A stretch of DNA of 64,000 nt from Lepeophtheirus salmonis. Taxonomy: Eukaryota > Arthropoda > Copepoda > Siphonostomatoida > Caligidae. Each line of letters starts with the position of its first letter. Within the stretch, counting starts at the first letter, position 1. The notes under the pieces are model-generated. The model was not told the origin of the DNA and did no database searches. It was given only the letters and a program-made list of their open reading frames with translations. A program made the translations under genes and the position numbers. The stretch lies in the NCBI RefSeq assembly GCF_016086655.4, contig NC_052144.2, positions 33,511,896-33,575,895 of the forward strand, read 5' to 3'. Below, piece by piece: positions 23,735 to 37,598 of this stretch.

Positions 23735-24964
23735 AGTAGGGTACATTCCGGCAAATTTATTGACACACCAAAAAATAAAATAATAATAATATATGGATGT
23801 GCTTTGTACAAGTTGTAACTTGTATAAGTAAATTGTACAAGTTGCAACCTTTTAAATCATGTAAATAATTTTAAATGAAGGATTTACAGTTCTTTCGATG
23901 AGGATAAATCAATAACTAAATATATCAATGCTGTCATTTTCGACTCTTTTAATACAAATGATTAAAATAAAAGAATTATGAGGTACCTTATTAATTTAAA
24001 AATGTCCACAGTTACATTACTCATATATACCTACATTATAGATCAAAGTGAAATGAGAGCATCAATTAATACTGAGTAATTAGAATAACTAAAGTCGTAG
24101 TACATTCATCTATTTTAAGACGTACAATTTGCAACTTGTATACAAAATATTATATATCATCTTCAACGCTTATGAATGATAATAATCCTGGTAGATAGTT
24201 GGCTTATCAATGGGGCCGGTAATTTAGAGGCCAATACCCTCATTGCATTTTTTATAGTAATCTTAAAGGTACAATAACAACACAACATATCATCCTTTAT
24301 TTTTTCTTTTCCTTCTCGCAATGTACCTGATGTGGAAATTCTTCTTCCAACGTTTGTTTGAAAGAATCCGTTTCAGTGTGTTTCTTTCTTATTTATTGGA
24401 TAGGAATAATATATATTTAAAGTACGGGAAAGAGGGAGGGAGGAAGGGAGAAACAGAAAGAGAGATACATAAATTGTACGGATGATAATGTTGAGAGATA
24501 TGTACGACGTACATTATTCATATACATAATATAAAATATTAATATATAATAAAGTGAAGCAACATGGTGTACGCGCGCACGCTTTTTCGCAAAATAAGGA
24601 ATGCGTCTCAGATTCATTTTCGTATATATACATAAATGGAATAACTCCTGCTTCTACTTGCCTGTGTCTACTTCTACATAGTTATTATTCTTTCCTTTTT
24701 TTCCCCGTCTCTAAAAGTAGCAGAAAAAAAAGGGAAGGAAGATCGAATATTTATCATGATGGCTCCTTCTCCCGTTTCTCTGCACCCTCTGCTCTCCTCC
24801 CCCCTCTCTCTCCTTTTTCTTCTCCTCATCATTCCCCTTTTTTTCTTCCCTTTTTCCTTTATATCACTCCTTCGAGCTGTACAGGCAGTTGTTGAAGCTT
24901 TTAAAAGGTTTTGTGATTTTATAGTCAACAAAACTTCCGTAGCATTAGTAGTATTTGTTAATCA
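23735..24964. other. Unassigned spacer
   Basis: No gene is supported. 24700-24860 is strongly C/T-rich on the plus strand, which creates long but compositionally biased frames on both strands (24554-24895, 24674-24931). Confidence 0.45.
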
Positions 24965-24984
24965 AATGTTGACGGTGCTAGGTA

Positions 24985-25070
24985 CTTTTGCCTTACCCTA
25001 TTTTGCATCAGGACGTTTTGCCTTAAACCACTTAGTTGTAAAGCCATTTTGCCTTAAGGATATTTCCTCA
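24985..25070 (+). repeat. Degenerate GCCTTA-motif repeat
   Basis: ttttgcctta recurs at about 24987, 25017 and 25048 with related spacers (aggacgttttgccttaaacc, agccattttgccttaagg). The inverse ttaaggcaaaac appears at 25213-25224. Confidence 0.5.
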
Positions 25071-28000
25071 TAATATATAATTAAATACGTCTTTATTGTT
25101 TATTTTTAGTTTAAATTGATGTTCCTTTGATTTTTTTAATCAAAATATGTAATATTTATTACTATAAAAGGATTAAATGGTATGAACCTAATTTAACCTT
25201 AGGCGAAGGGTTTTAAGGCAAAACTATAGTGATACGTGATATGGTTTAACAAAACATACTAATTCAGTTCTTGCAGAACAATATTTGTTATACACTTAAT
25301 ACTATTTATATCTTAGAGTCCGGAGTTTGGCGTGGCCATCAGTTAAGCGAAACTACAAATAATAAATATTGCTCTTACTGTAAGGGATTAGTACACAGAA
25401 TTAAAAGTATTTGTCTGCTGATCAAGCCGTACAGTGTGAAACTCTAATTAATAATAATATATTATGTAAATTGCTATATGATGATTTATGATTATATGTA
25501 CTGTGAATAAAGTTAAATAATTGTATAATTTACAAATTCATATACTTAAGGTCACAAAATACGTTACAAGATAGCTATTTCAAATGGTCAGATCTTTTTT
25601 ACATCCAAAAAAACTTTTGTACAGTAGAGTATAATAGTTTTCTATTTCTACGCAAAGGTATTGCTTAATAAATCACATAACCTCTAAAAATATTTTGTAG
25701 AGGCTGTTTAGAATCTATAAATTACTCCGAGAATGTTATGTAATATGGTGTAAATAAAGAATAAGATCAATTCTCGATAAATTGATTTATTTCTTATACA
25801 TATAGGGTAGATTATAGGCCTTGTATTAAAATATATGGGATGATATTATATAGGCAGGATTAAAAACTATAGCTTAGAACCTTTATTTGATTTAAGAATA
25901 TTTATGAAACCCTGGAATTTTTTAACAAAATTCATGGATTCCTCATTCTTGTATAGTGTTGACCTATTTTGACTACTTTAAGTGCAATTTGCAGCATCCC
26001 CTAAGGATTAAATAGAATAATAAAATAAATATTTAATAAAATCGACAATAATTTGTGTACAAGTCCAAAATATAATCAGAAGAATATTTGTAAGAGGTTG
26101 CGTAGAATCTAAAAATATATAAATATATTCCGAGTGTGTTTCATTTTCCTCTAAATATAAAATACATTCTCAAATGGAAAATAGGATCCACCATTCCAGA
26201 AAATGTCTAAAGGAGTAACAGAGACCAAAAAAAAAAAAAAAAAAAAAAAAAGATGACATCACGTCTCTTTCATTGAATATATTAATAGCTGGATCCACAA
26301 ATTAATATTACATTTTATAATATGGTGTGATTTTGTTTTAAAACTTTTCTTTGAGATATTCGATTTAAATTTACTTTATGCGATAAAATAATATTTCTGA
26401 CTAACATTATTTTTTTAAAAGTGCAGTCATATTTTTCATTGTTTATTCTGTACATGATACCTTTTGAACTATTAATTATTTTAACATCAGTTGGTATAAT
26501 TTTATCAAGATTCAATACACTCATTGATAATTAACGTAAAAAATTGTGAAGCTCAGTAAAAAAGGAATTGGTTCTAACAAGTGTTACAAATTTTCCTCGT
26601 ATTGTTTATTATTTTATATGCTTAGACTTTTGATATGAATCATTTTTGCTGGTCAGGACAGGGCTGTAACAAAGTTTTGAATAGTGATTTTTCCCGATAT
26701 AAAATTCATATCAGTGACTCATCAATATTGTATCTAATTAGATATACTGAAATAAATTGAAAATTAGTTATTGAAAAGTTTGAAAAATCTAGTTATTTAT
26801 TTCTCAAAAAAGATTAGTTTGTCTAATTTTATTAACTTCTAACTCAAATTTGAGTTTTTAATTGTTACAACCGTCTCTCAGCTACAGGAAAAGTTTAAAT
26901 ATTTGATGGTGTGTATTCATTGCTAATTCAAATTTTTGAATAACTACTCAATAGTTAAATCTCAAAATAGGTTCAAATCTATGTTGGTATATTGTGTTAG
27001 ATTTTGGAGCTTTTGAATTAAAGTAAATGTAGGTAATTGATGCTAAAAACTAAACAAGTGATGTAACTGTACCCTCCTTTACAAACAAAATAATTATATG
27101 TTTATTATATTTCATATATTCGGAACTCATTTAAGTTTATAACGCAACCTTTTTATATATTTATCTGTACAACAAAGTTTACCCATCAGTAGGATTGTAA
27201 ATCCTAAGGGTTTTTTGGCGTGCGAGTGTTTTTGTTGTTGGCAACCTTAACAGTATTTTTTATTTTCAGAAGTTATTATCATTTTATTCTTGAGGATATC
27301 AATATAAAGTGGAAACACGAATTTATGTTCTCCGGAATGATGATTGAGAGTAACGCTGAAGATTGACAATTGTATGTTATTGTTAGACTCAAAGATTAAT
27401 CGAGGAATGAAAATGGAATAATTCCTGCCTATGACCTTACTAGAAACGGAGTAAGAATTGTGTTTATTTCTTTCATTTCATAGTTGCTCGCAGCTATTTT
27501 AACAAAACGCCATGACAGCTAAGCTTTTCTTCTCTCAAACATTCTTCAAATTGTGAGGCTTACTATGTAAATTTTCGGTTTCTTTTTTTCTTTGGATATA
27601 GAAAATGCTTATAATTTGCAATCTTACCCATCAGACTCCTTTATTAAATTCAAATGAAAGTTGCGTAGGTGAAGGTGCATTTTTTTTAGTGATGTGAGAC
27701 GCCTCATTTGATAGTTTAAAAATTAATTCGGATATAGTTTTCTTAAAGGATAAAAGTCATCACCTCGTTCGTGACATAACCATATGTATTATTGCTATTA
27801 ATATCGATGCATCAATATCAGGTAATGAGGGCTATAAAAATACTATTAATAAGAAGAATTTTCCATTGTTTAAAGAAAATAAAAACTAGAATAAATCTAC
27901 TTTAAATATAAACCCTATTAACCTAATTCCAACACCTACATACCTCCTTTTTAATTCCCATACTAAGCTTTATAATATCTAGACAAACATTCAACAATTT

Positions 28001-31000
28001 TGATTACTGACATAAGGGGTAAACGTTTCGATTGGTCCTTATGATTATGAGAGGTCTAAAAAAAACAACATCCCATATACATCCGCAAGATAGCGTAGAT
28101 GTTGCCGTAATACACCAATAATATACAAACTACCAATAAGCAATAATAAACGTAAGGTAGCGCCACTATCATCATCAGGTATATAAACAAACTATGTAAT
28201 AATAAGTTAAAATACAATCATATTCTATTTTTTTCTCGCAGAACTCACCCTGTGAACTTATGGAGATTCCAAAGTTAGTTATAATGTAATATCCTTTATA
28301 TTTAATACCCTAGGTGCACTTATGGGACAAAAAACTATTTTTATTGCCAAATAAATTTGAATAAAAATGAATTATCTAGTCGTCGTTTTCACTCTATGTT
28401 TGGGAATAGTCTTTGGGTTGAAATATGTCGTTGGATAGCAATAAAAAGAAGCAAAGAAATGAATAACTAAATTTTATGATTAATCGTTCAAGTTTTTAGG
28501 CTCTTAAAAATGAACAAAAAGCATTGGCGGCACATAATATTCAAGTCTGTTATCTTTTGATCCTTCACCTATAACATGAAACTTTATTTATTAAAAAAAA
28601 ATCCCCAAAAACTTTGGCTTCTATCATGTTTGAACCACGTGTGGGCCCATTTTTGGAGAAGGGTTCAATATATTTAACAACAAATAAACACAACGGCAAG
28701 AGTCAAAACATATATTTCAAAGAAAAATATATAAATAAACAAACAATGCCTAAGATGTTCGATAACGTCATGTTTTTGAGTCAATGTATGCTGTAATTAA
28801 ATTTGGCAAGGTTTTCAAAAGAGGCTCGCAAGAGTTGAATTAAATACATAATATATATTATTAATGTCTCAATTTCTAAACATGGAGAGAAATGACCTCC
28901 AATCTGATCTAACTTCTTTTTTTAAATGAAAAAAGAAATAGCAAAGGAAAAGTTTCACATATTATATCAAGACATTTATTGTGTTGCTAATGTAATTTTG
29001 TGCTAATTATAGGTTTACAACACAATGGTGGCAGCAAGCTACTAGGAGAATTTGATTTTTTTAAATACATAATGTAAATATTTTCCCTAGTTTATGACAC
29101 ATGCTAAATAATTAAAGAATTGAACTGTGTCCATTATATTTTAAATAAAAATAAGGCAAACTTTAGTTGTTCCATTTGTTTTCAAACAAAGACTTACTTG
29201 AACGTAGATTGTAGCATGAAATAAGCCAATGAGCCAGTGTCCATCATACATACTTCGAGAAAAAAAAAAGAGATCTTAAGGAGAATAGGTTTTTTATTAG
29301 CCATTCGCAAATCAGAAATAGACAGTGATAAAAAAAAAGACAACTTTAAAAAAAAAAAGATGTATCTTGTTTTTCATTTCTAGACAAATATATATGTATA
29401 TGAGAAAATGCATTTTGAATAAATAGAAGTGCGGAGGTCTGCCCAAGGTTATTAAAGTGAATCTACACTTAGAAATACTGAGCGTAGTACTGTTATCATG
29501 GTACTTGGAACTCTGTGGGTCATAGTAGTTACTTTAATAACTGAATTAAGTTATTATAAATATAACAGAACTCATAAGTAATGAATAATAACTCTTAATT
29601 GAAATAGGTGATGGGGTAAACACCAATATCTATTGTGTTGCATAATATAAATAAAAACGTTGACCATAGCAACAAACAGGGTGGACCTATGTAGGAACAA
29701 ACATCATATTTTATATATACCTTATAGTACCTTCTTCTTCTTCTTTGCTTTGAAACCCCTTTTAATTTATTTGCTTACTCCATTAATACCTTAAAGGCAA
29801 AAAAAAAAACCTAATGGACGAATTGTTATGTAATGACTGTTCATCCTTTCTTGGAACCCCTTCTTTTCTGCTTCTTGGTTAGAGTACAAGAATCTCTCAA
29901 GTGGAAAATATACTCGAAGGGGGCCCTTGCGGTAGAATTATAACTATTCCCCCTCTTCAAAAATATATTATGAACGTGGGCCCATTTTAGGGTGGCGTAG
30001 GCCGTTGTGTGGCAGATATATTTCTTCTTCTTCTATATAATAATTTAATACATACTTCTCTCCCTCTGCTTTTTTCGTGTGTTGGATATCATTTAATGTA
30101 GTACACATATACAGACGTCAATACGTCATATTAGATATTTATATACTATACATAAAAATAACGATAGAAGGAGCTTCTATCCACATTTGCTAATCGACAT
30201 GTGTTGTACATTCATTTAAAGGACATTATTATGTATACACATAGGCAGTACACATGTATGCCCACCAAGGTTTGCATACATGTTTTACCAATGCCAGTCT
30301 AGGGAATGAGTTCCGCGAAAATACGTAGAAGACTATTTGAATCCAAACTGCTACGAAGTATGTAGTATGAAGTAGTATGTAATTTGAGGATTCGGCTACG
30401 TAAAGGGTCTTGAATGGAAAGATCATAATGTGTATGAATAGCTGACTGTTCGAATTTATAAGAATAAGGGTTCTCTATATCAAGGGAAGGCCACCTATAC
30501 ATTTTAAGGGGAGTTTGAAATTTGTAATAGGGAGTAAATTTTCTATTTCTTAGATACTAGGTTTACAATATATGTATACATATTCATATATGAAATCTTG
30601 AGAGTAAGGGTGAGGACTTCAGTTTATATACCCCACCTATGCTTTTCAAACAAGGGGCCAGATTATTATCATTTTCATAGCCATAGATCAAATACAACTT
30701 CACAAAATAACACATACACTTTTTAAAATTAAATAATAAGACTTTTACAATTTTGTAAGCTAGTTATTGGACTTTCGTGGTGGGGCAGTTTTAGATGTGG
30801 GCCTGAATCAAAAGTCTGGCAAGTAGAATATTATCGTTTGTTTTCTTCAGTAAATATATTATATTTGTGTGACGTAGATTGTTAATAATCATTAGTCAAA
30901 TTTTAGAGGATTTTCAAAATATATAATTGATCTGAGAAAAAAAACTCATTTTTGCCAAATATGACGTCATCAAATATTCACAATGGAATCCTTCATTACC

Positions 31001-31531
31001 TACGTAGCTACATAGTTCATAATATGTATATTCATGAGTGAAACACTTCTTGCTAATATCATAATTGACGGGCGCACCTACCTAGGCACAACCAGCCTCC
31101 CTTACCTAGGCCCCTTTTTCAGGGTAATTTATATTACAAGAGTCATTATTATTATTTTATTGTTGTTGTTGTTATTTTCGCACAGGTAACAAAAAAAGCC
31201 ATTAGAGAATGGAATACATAAATGTATAAAAGACGGGAGAAACGAGACAATTCTAAATAAACAGGGGTATAACTACGTACGTGGCTGTGAGAGAATCATG
31301 AATAGACTAAGAGTTGTATAAGGGAAGGAGACGAAATGGTGTGGAATAGGGGTATTATACATATTTGCCATTTAGTATTGGGTTTTTTTGCAATCCATTT
31401 TGCAAAAATCCCTTCTCTTCTCGTAAAAAAAGAGAAAGTGTCCAATGATATATTACTTAGCAGGAATAATTGAATTTAGGTTTATATTATGTACATACAA
31501 GTTTTGACACATTGTCTTGGGCAGAACACAT
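25071..31531. other. Long unassigned AT-rich region
   Basis: About 6.5 kb with no gene or named transposon that I can support. It contains a 29-base A run at about 26228-26251, TGACGTCA at 30962-30969 and short TTC/TTA triplet runs (for example near 29732, 31150). Reading frames of 60-69 codons (26315, 28614, 30229, 30299) carry no motif. Confidence 0.4.
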
Positions 31532-31864
31532 GGGTTGTCCACAGGAATATATAAACATTTTTCAAAAAAAAAAAGAAAAAAAAAAAATTACAAAAATTCA
31601 TAGCTGCTCGTAGAAAATTAAATTTCTTGGGAAAAAAAAAAATTAGGAAATGAAGTTTAAAATATTCAACTTTTTGGAAAAAAAATCCGAAAATCAACAG
31701 TTACTCACAAACAATTTAAAAAACTACACCTCAAATATTATTTTTTTTTTACTCTGATGCTTAACTTGCCCAAATAAGAAAAAAAATTCTTGTAATAGGC
31801 AAAAATTTATTATTTTATTTTTTTGGAAGGGGGTCTACAAGCCCCTCCCCTGCAGACACTCCTG
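31532..31864. repeat. Dispersed family 1 copy
   Basis: The left end gggttgtccacagga lies at 31532; the right end gggggtctacaagcccctcc, then cctgcagacactcctg, closes at about 31864. The body is of A/T blocks with the 'ttcatagctgctcgtagaaa' monomer word in reverse. Confidence 0.7.
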
Positions 31865-32680
31865 AACCTTTTCCCGGATTGACGATAAGTGTTTTTTTCT
31901 AGAGGGACATTTCTATTGCGACCACATTCTCTGATTTTAGAGTGAAATACACCGTCTATTAGTGAATGATTTGCCACCTATTCAGAGTATAGGAATTGCA
32001 ACACTTTAATGACGTCATATGACATCATTATACAAATAAAATTCTTCTATAATATCAGACTAGACCAAATACTGAGTGATCCCGAGTAAAGCAAATCTTT
32101 TTGGTGGAACAGATCCATAGCAAATTTCTTTAACGAACCGAATTAACTCGATCTTATAGTTGGATTACAATGCGGAAACCCAACACTAATACTTATTTTG
32201 TTGCACAAATGGGCATGAGTAACCAAAGAAAAAGTATGACTTGTAATATTTCAAAAGTTTGTTTGATTAGGTGTTTTTTTGTACGTAAAGGAGCTCTTTG
32301 AAAAGACGACTCCTTTCCTGCTTGCAAAATCCTTTAACAAAAGCAAGTATGAACATCATATTATCTCTAATAAGACAAGGTACATAATGGGTGCTCCACC
32401 GAGTCAAGGAAAAAAAAGTACGAATCATTGCCATATACAGATAAGTGAACAGCCAAAAGAGATTTATTATAAAAAAAAAAGATTATATCTGAGAGATGTA
32501 CTAAGTCTATACTTATGTACCCATGTACAACTTAGGTACATAAGTATTTTTTGCTATCTTACACGTTGGATTTGCAAGACAACTCAAAATGTTTTACAGA
32601 CAGAACCTTTTATCATCTTCAATGTAGGCATAGGGGAAAAAAAACATGGATAATCAGGGTAATCTACAGTCTATTGGCTA
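31865..32680. other. Spacer with a family 2 end and a hairpin
   Basis: TGACGTCA lies at 32010-32017. 32080-32190 shows family 2 words ending gcggaaacccaacactaat. A 13-bp inverted repeat (atacttatgtacc / ggtacataagtat) lies at 32509-32521 and 32535-32547. The 124-codon frame 32279-32653 spans that hairpin, has no recognisable domain and is not called. Confidence 0.45.
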
Positions 32681-33240
32681 GAGGGGCTGTAGCCTCCCAA
32701 ATTAAGAATTTTTTTTGTTTTTGATTAGAAAATTAAATATTTGAAATTATTTTCGAAAATATTTATGGTTTGAAATTTTTTTGTTAACATTTATGTATTT
32801 TGCTTTTTTTCCAAAAAAATTATTTTTTAAGAACGTCTATGGATTTTTGAATTTTTTTACAAAAAATTTAATATATTAAATTTTTTGTGAATATTTGATT
32901 TTTTTTTTTCAATTTTTTTAATTGATATTTAATTTTTGAGATTTTTTCCAATAAACTTATTATTTGCTATTCACAAAACATTTATAATATTTAATTTTAT
33001 GAAAAAAAAAAAAAAATCTGTAAATCCATATTATATTACACAAAATTACCTTTTTTGGAAAATAAATTAATATATTAATTTTTTTGTGAATAGCTGTGGA
33101 TTTTTGAAATTTTTTTCCTGACATTTAATTTTTGAAACTTTTTGTTAGCAGCTGTGGATTTTGAAATTTTTTTCCAAATTTTATTTTTGTAATCAGCTGT
33201 GGATTTTGTAATTCTTTTCAAAAAAAAAGAAAAAAAAGTT
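32681..33240. repeat. Dispersed family 1 copy
   Basis: The left end is gaggggctgtagcctcccaa at 32681, then 'ttaagaattttttttgtttttgattagaaaat'-type sequence in two stretches. gtgaatagctgtgg-type monomers occur at about 33086, 33144 and 33189. No clear right end is seen. Confidence 0.65.
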
Positions 33241-34439
33241 TAAATTTATACCAAACCTTTAAATATACACACCCTGTTAATTCAACTTCTTTTCTTAATC
33301 CAAACGAGGGATATGATATATAGAATGTAGATACAACTCTCCTTTATCTGAAAGATTGTGTGGTAGGTTATCAGCTATGAATGATGAACTGCACATCATC
33401 TTAAAGAAGAAGAAAAAAACACAGTATACATTTCCATTAATGGAATCCAAATTAATCCCTTTATTACACATAGTGAACAACGAACCATGGTTTGTTTTCA
33501 TCATTTTTTGGAAATTTTATTTTAATTTATTTTAGGAAAATTTGAGAGGTTTTGTGATAATAATAATAATTCATTGTTGATGGAAATGGATCGCAGTGTT
33601 AGAGGCATAGAGGTATTATTATATGAATATGTATACATTATATACTACTAACAGAGGTCCCTGACAGAGACAGAGATATAGCACGGCATTACCTTATTTA
33701 CACAAAAATATACTATGTATTTTGTTGTCAGCTGTCGATTCCTTCCCTGACTTGAAACGTATACCAGAATTTGTTCTTTTTGAAAAACAAATAAAGTCAT
33801 AAGTTGTTCCATACAAATGCTCCCTTTCCAAAGAGACAAGAACACAATTTCTTGTTGATTGTTTTATTTTGATTGAAAACAGCTTCTTAATGACCTCAGG
33901 GGCCCAAAAATATATCATAGGAACATGTTTGGTTATTTTATAAGTCTACATGCCAAATTTCAGGATGATCTGTTCCACTGTTTTGGATTACGGTGGGTGA
34001 GAATCCCAAAAGCAGTTTTATAAATATAAAACGGCTATAAGAGGTATAAAAACAAATTGGGCCCCTCTAGAACAATTTTCAAACTCTGCCATTGATTAGG
34101 AGTACAAAATATGTATGAAGGTATTATGGGAGGGTTTTAAAAGAGCAAACATAGGCTATATATTGTACATGCACTATAAGGAGAGATAATGTTAAATAAA
34201 TATGTTGTATACATCAAATGTAAACATGGGCTGAGCAAAAAATAGCAAAAGCATGTCTAGATACTTTGTTCATGGACTCTTTGCCCTTACTATCATAAAA
34301 GTTTATACTGTATTGGGTCGTCAGCTCTCGATTTTTCTGCATATTTTTTCCTTATCAATGTTTTGAACGTTGATTAGTTGAGTTCAAATTAGTTTTAGTT
34401 CAGATATAATCCATTCCTTTCATTATAATTTTTGTAAAG
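33241..34439. other. Unassigned spacer
   Basis: No gene is supported. 33945-34010 reads catgccaaatttcaggatga and onwards to ggattacggtgggtga, a phrase style I associate with arthropod repeats, but I cannot name it. Confidence 0.4.
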
Positions 34440-34600
34440 GAATGAATTTTATAATTTTAAATATTTGAATAATTTTTTTCCAAAAAATATAATTTTCTGT
34501 GAATTGCAATTATTTTTTGGAATTTTCTTCTTAAAAATATAATTGTCTTTGAATAACCTTGGAATTTTGGAATTGGAAAAAAATCAAATCCAAAAACCAA
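34440..34600. repeat. Family 1 body fragment
   Basis: Contains 'tttttttccaaaaaatataattttctgtgaattgcaattattttttggaatttt'-type monomers (34478-34575) without a recognisable end. Confidence 0.45.
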
Positions 34601-35932
34601 CCCAAATATATTCCTGGGGACTTTTTGAGGTAACAAAGTGATATATGAGTTAAAGCTCTACTTCTTTAAATTATTTCCTTTTGCAATTTTTTTCACATGA
34701 AGGATTTTGTGGATCAAAATAATAATTAGAGTCCTTCAAATTACGTCACTCCAAGTGTTCCACAGAAATAAATCCTTATTCATTAGTAGTAGAATTGTTT
34801 ACCGGATGACGACACTTCTGGGAAGCTTGGAGTAAAGAGAGAGATTTACATTATGCTAATGATATGTGTGTTCAACCATATATATACATATAGTTATAGA
34901 AAAATTAAAAATTAAAACTATGAAGAGGAAAAAGTAACACCCATTTCTTTGGTTGTTAATTCGTGTTCATTACCGTGACTTATATGGGAGGCAAAAAGAG
35001 GAGGTGGGGAGGATTGGGTGTGAGTCTATCCGAGTCTCACTATACATACATATATAAAGTATGCCTTGTGCTTGTAATATTTGAGGGCCTCCCATTGTTT
35101 GCAAACTTACAACAAAAAATATGAGATGATGCAAAGAGGGGTATTTTCGTTTAGTAGAATAGAGTGTGAGGAAAAATAAGGGGGGAGTATTTGAGGGAAG
35201 AAGCCTAACGAATCCACTGCCTTTATTTATATTATTTCATACTTGTATTAATATCTTTGTTTTTCCTCTACAAAGGAGAAGCCTTCTAAATAAGTGGAAG
35301 GAAAATTGCTTAGGCCTTAAATCACTCCCTTACTAGTTATGCTCTATACATATGAGTCATTTTATTTGTGCGTGGAAATGAACATACACCTCTAAGGGGT
35401 GTCTGTGTTCATCCTCTAGGCATTATGTATACCTATGTGCTTAGGTACACATTGTATAAAGTCCTGTTATTATCCGAAGGAGCAGGAATGTTTCATCTTT
35501 AGAAAAGTTCATTATTCATTAAATTGTTATTAATATTTTTTGAAAAAGTAAAAAATAAAAATCATTTGGAATAAAAAGTTAATTAGTTATTTGAGGAGGA
35601 GGAGGAGGGGAAGAATATCTATTTGTGTGTGTGGTATTATGACCGTTAAAACAGGCTGTTTGAACGATGGTTCAGGACGTTATAAAAACATATCATGTCT
35701 ATTCAAAAAGTCATTGATCAGATGAATACAAACATTATTCCTGTAAGTGCAGGAACATATACTATTACGAGGAATTTGCTATAAGAGCAACTCCTTTTCA
35801 ATTGCATAGAATGAAAACAGGTGGTCATGGCTACTTAGGCTACTATAAGTCAAGTGGCCAAACGAAGACCAAGGGGGTAAATATATTTATAAATATAGCT
35901 GACTGCCCCACAAGTTTTTTGTCCCCTTTTTC
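34601..35932. other. Unassigned spacer
   Basis: No gene is supported. A short GAG triplet run lies near 35595-35608. Confidence 0.45.
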
Positions 35933-36269
35933 GTGTGAGCAATATTATTGCAATATCAAGACAATTCGTCCAAGGAACCCCTCTAACACCACAAACAAGT
36001 TTAAAGCCCTCGGGATGACCGGGATCCCGAGGATTGTTAAAAATCACCAGCAAACAACACCAAGTACCCCGTGCAACCCGAGGGCTTGGAACTATTTTTT
36101 TGATATTAAAGGCGTTCCTTGGATGTATTGGATGCATTGACTGAGGTTTCCAGCAATCCCACACTACCCCAGGCCAATCTGAGGGCAATCATCTCGATCC
36201 ATTTCTTACAAGATTGGATTGAATTTAAAAAATTGCAATGAAATTGTATTGCAATAATGTTGCTCACAC
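35933..36269. mobile_element. Fold-back (long inverted repeat) element
   Basis: The outer arm gtgtgagcaatattattgca (35933-35952) is mirrored by gcaataatgttgctcacac (to 36269). The inner arms mirror too: ccaagg at 35970-35975 with ccttgg at 36117-36122, and aagccctcggg at 36004-36014 with cccgagggctt at 36077-36087, centred at about 36046. The right side carries about 90 extra bases between inner and outer arms. The region is richer in G+C than its surroundings. The two 112-codon frames on opposite strands (35802-36140 and 36188-35850) are a by-product of this palindrome. Confidence 0.7.
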
Positions 36270-36377
36270 TTGAAGGTACAGGAATGGAACACACAAATAT
36301 GTTCAGATATTTGTCATAATTAATATTAAGGGAATTTATAATATGTTATTATTCATCATGAATTTGATTAAAAAGGT

Positions 36378-36445
36378 CAATTTTCCTCCATGGTAATTTT
36401 CTCCAGGACAATCTTCCAAGGGCAAATTTCCACAGGGCACTTTTC
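36378..36445 (+). repeat. Degenerate short tandem repeat
   Basis: Successive units read ggtcaattttcctccat, ggtaattttctcca, ggacaatcttccaag, ggcaaatttccacag and ggcacttttcctag, with a period of about 14-17 bases. Confidence 0.5.
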
Positions 36446-37180
36446 CTAGTACCCCTTGGATAATACTCAATACTTAATAAATTTACCCTGTTAATTGAAT
36501 TAACAGGTTGAATTCTCGGAGGAAACTAAATATACGTCTCAACAAATACATTGACAGGATAAAGTAATTTTGATTGACAGTTTGTTATAGTATTGATGTA
36601 GTATATTAAAATTCTGCTGTAAGGAACAGCGCAGCTATGACAAAGAGTATAAACTGGAATTTTAAAACCAATTAAAGAGAATAAGTTAATTGATTCACTT
36701 TTTATCACATCATCAGAGTTAGTCAAAGTTGAATATAATTTCTTTAAGTTGGAATTGCCAATGATTTTATCTGTAAAGTTCTTAACCCGTAAACCTAAGA
36801 GAAAAAATCAAATGTGATGTCATATATCCTTTATGTAAGCTGAAGTATTCGCTCAATCATTTGCACATCTTGTCGACTCAATGTATTTTTTTCTAGGACT
36901 ACTCTATTACTAACCTCTCAACCTCTTTGAATTCTCCCCTTTAATTGAATAAACCAGGTAAATTATGTGTAGGGATAAAAAACTGCACGAAGGAAAATAA
37001 TGTAGTAGTGTCATCGGTTGTATCATAAAAGGTGACATCTTGTGGAAGGGGCCGGGGTGCACATTTAAAGAATATACTCTATCTAACAGGGGCGTTTCGC
37101 TACTTGGTTTAGAGAATTGGGCATTATGTACCATGGCTTCAGATACTCTATCAGAAAGGCCGCTAAAGATGAAAACATTA
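36446..37180. other. Unassigned spacer
   Basis: A 21-base palindrome (cctgttaatt, G, aattaacagg) lies at 36487-36507. The overlapping frames at 36910-37288 on both strands have no motif. Confidence 0.45.
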
Positions 37181-37598
37181 AGGGGAGTCCGCAGGATTAT
37201 ATTTGGGATTGGCTTTAGGAAAAAATTTGAAATAGTAAATTTTTTGGAAACAAATTCAAAAACCCACAGCTTTTCACTCAAAAAATAAATCTGGAAAAAA
37301 ATTTCAAATATTAATTCTGAATTATTACATTTTTTGGATAAAAAATTAAAAATTTTACTGTTATATTTAAAAAATTAATTTTTTTGAGAAAAAAAAAAAT
37401 CAAAAATTCGAAGTTGTTCCCAAAAAATTACTATGTTTTATATAAAATTTATATCTATTAACAGAAAATTAAATTTTTTGAAAAATAATTTTGAAAATTA
37501 AATTGCAAATGTTACATTTTTTCGAAAAAATTTTCAAATATTAAATTTTCTATCAAAAAGATAAATTCCATTTTTTTTTTTTTTGGGGGGCTACAGCC
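37181..37598. repeat. Dispersed family 1 copy
   Basis: The left end aggggagtccgcaggat lies at 37181. The right part is a T run and ggggggctacagcc at 37585-37598, where the copy appears cut before the final GGACGCCCC. Confidence 0.7.

Noticed and set aside
24554..25073. Overlapping 85-113-codon frames on both strands
   Set aside because: They arise from a C/T-rich tract that avoids stops on both strands; no domain is present.
32279..32653. 124-codon plus-strand reading frame
   Set aside because: No recognisable motif; it spans an inverted repeat at 32509-32547, and composition looks non-coding.
35802..36188. Two 112-codon frames on opposite strands
   Set aside because: Both are produced by the fold-back palindrome centred near 36046 and resemble no protein I know.
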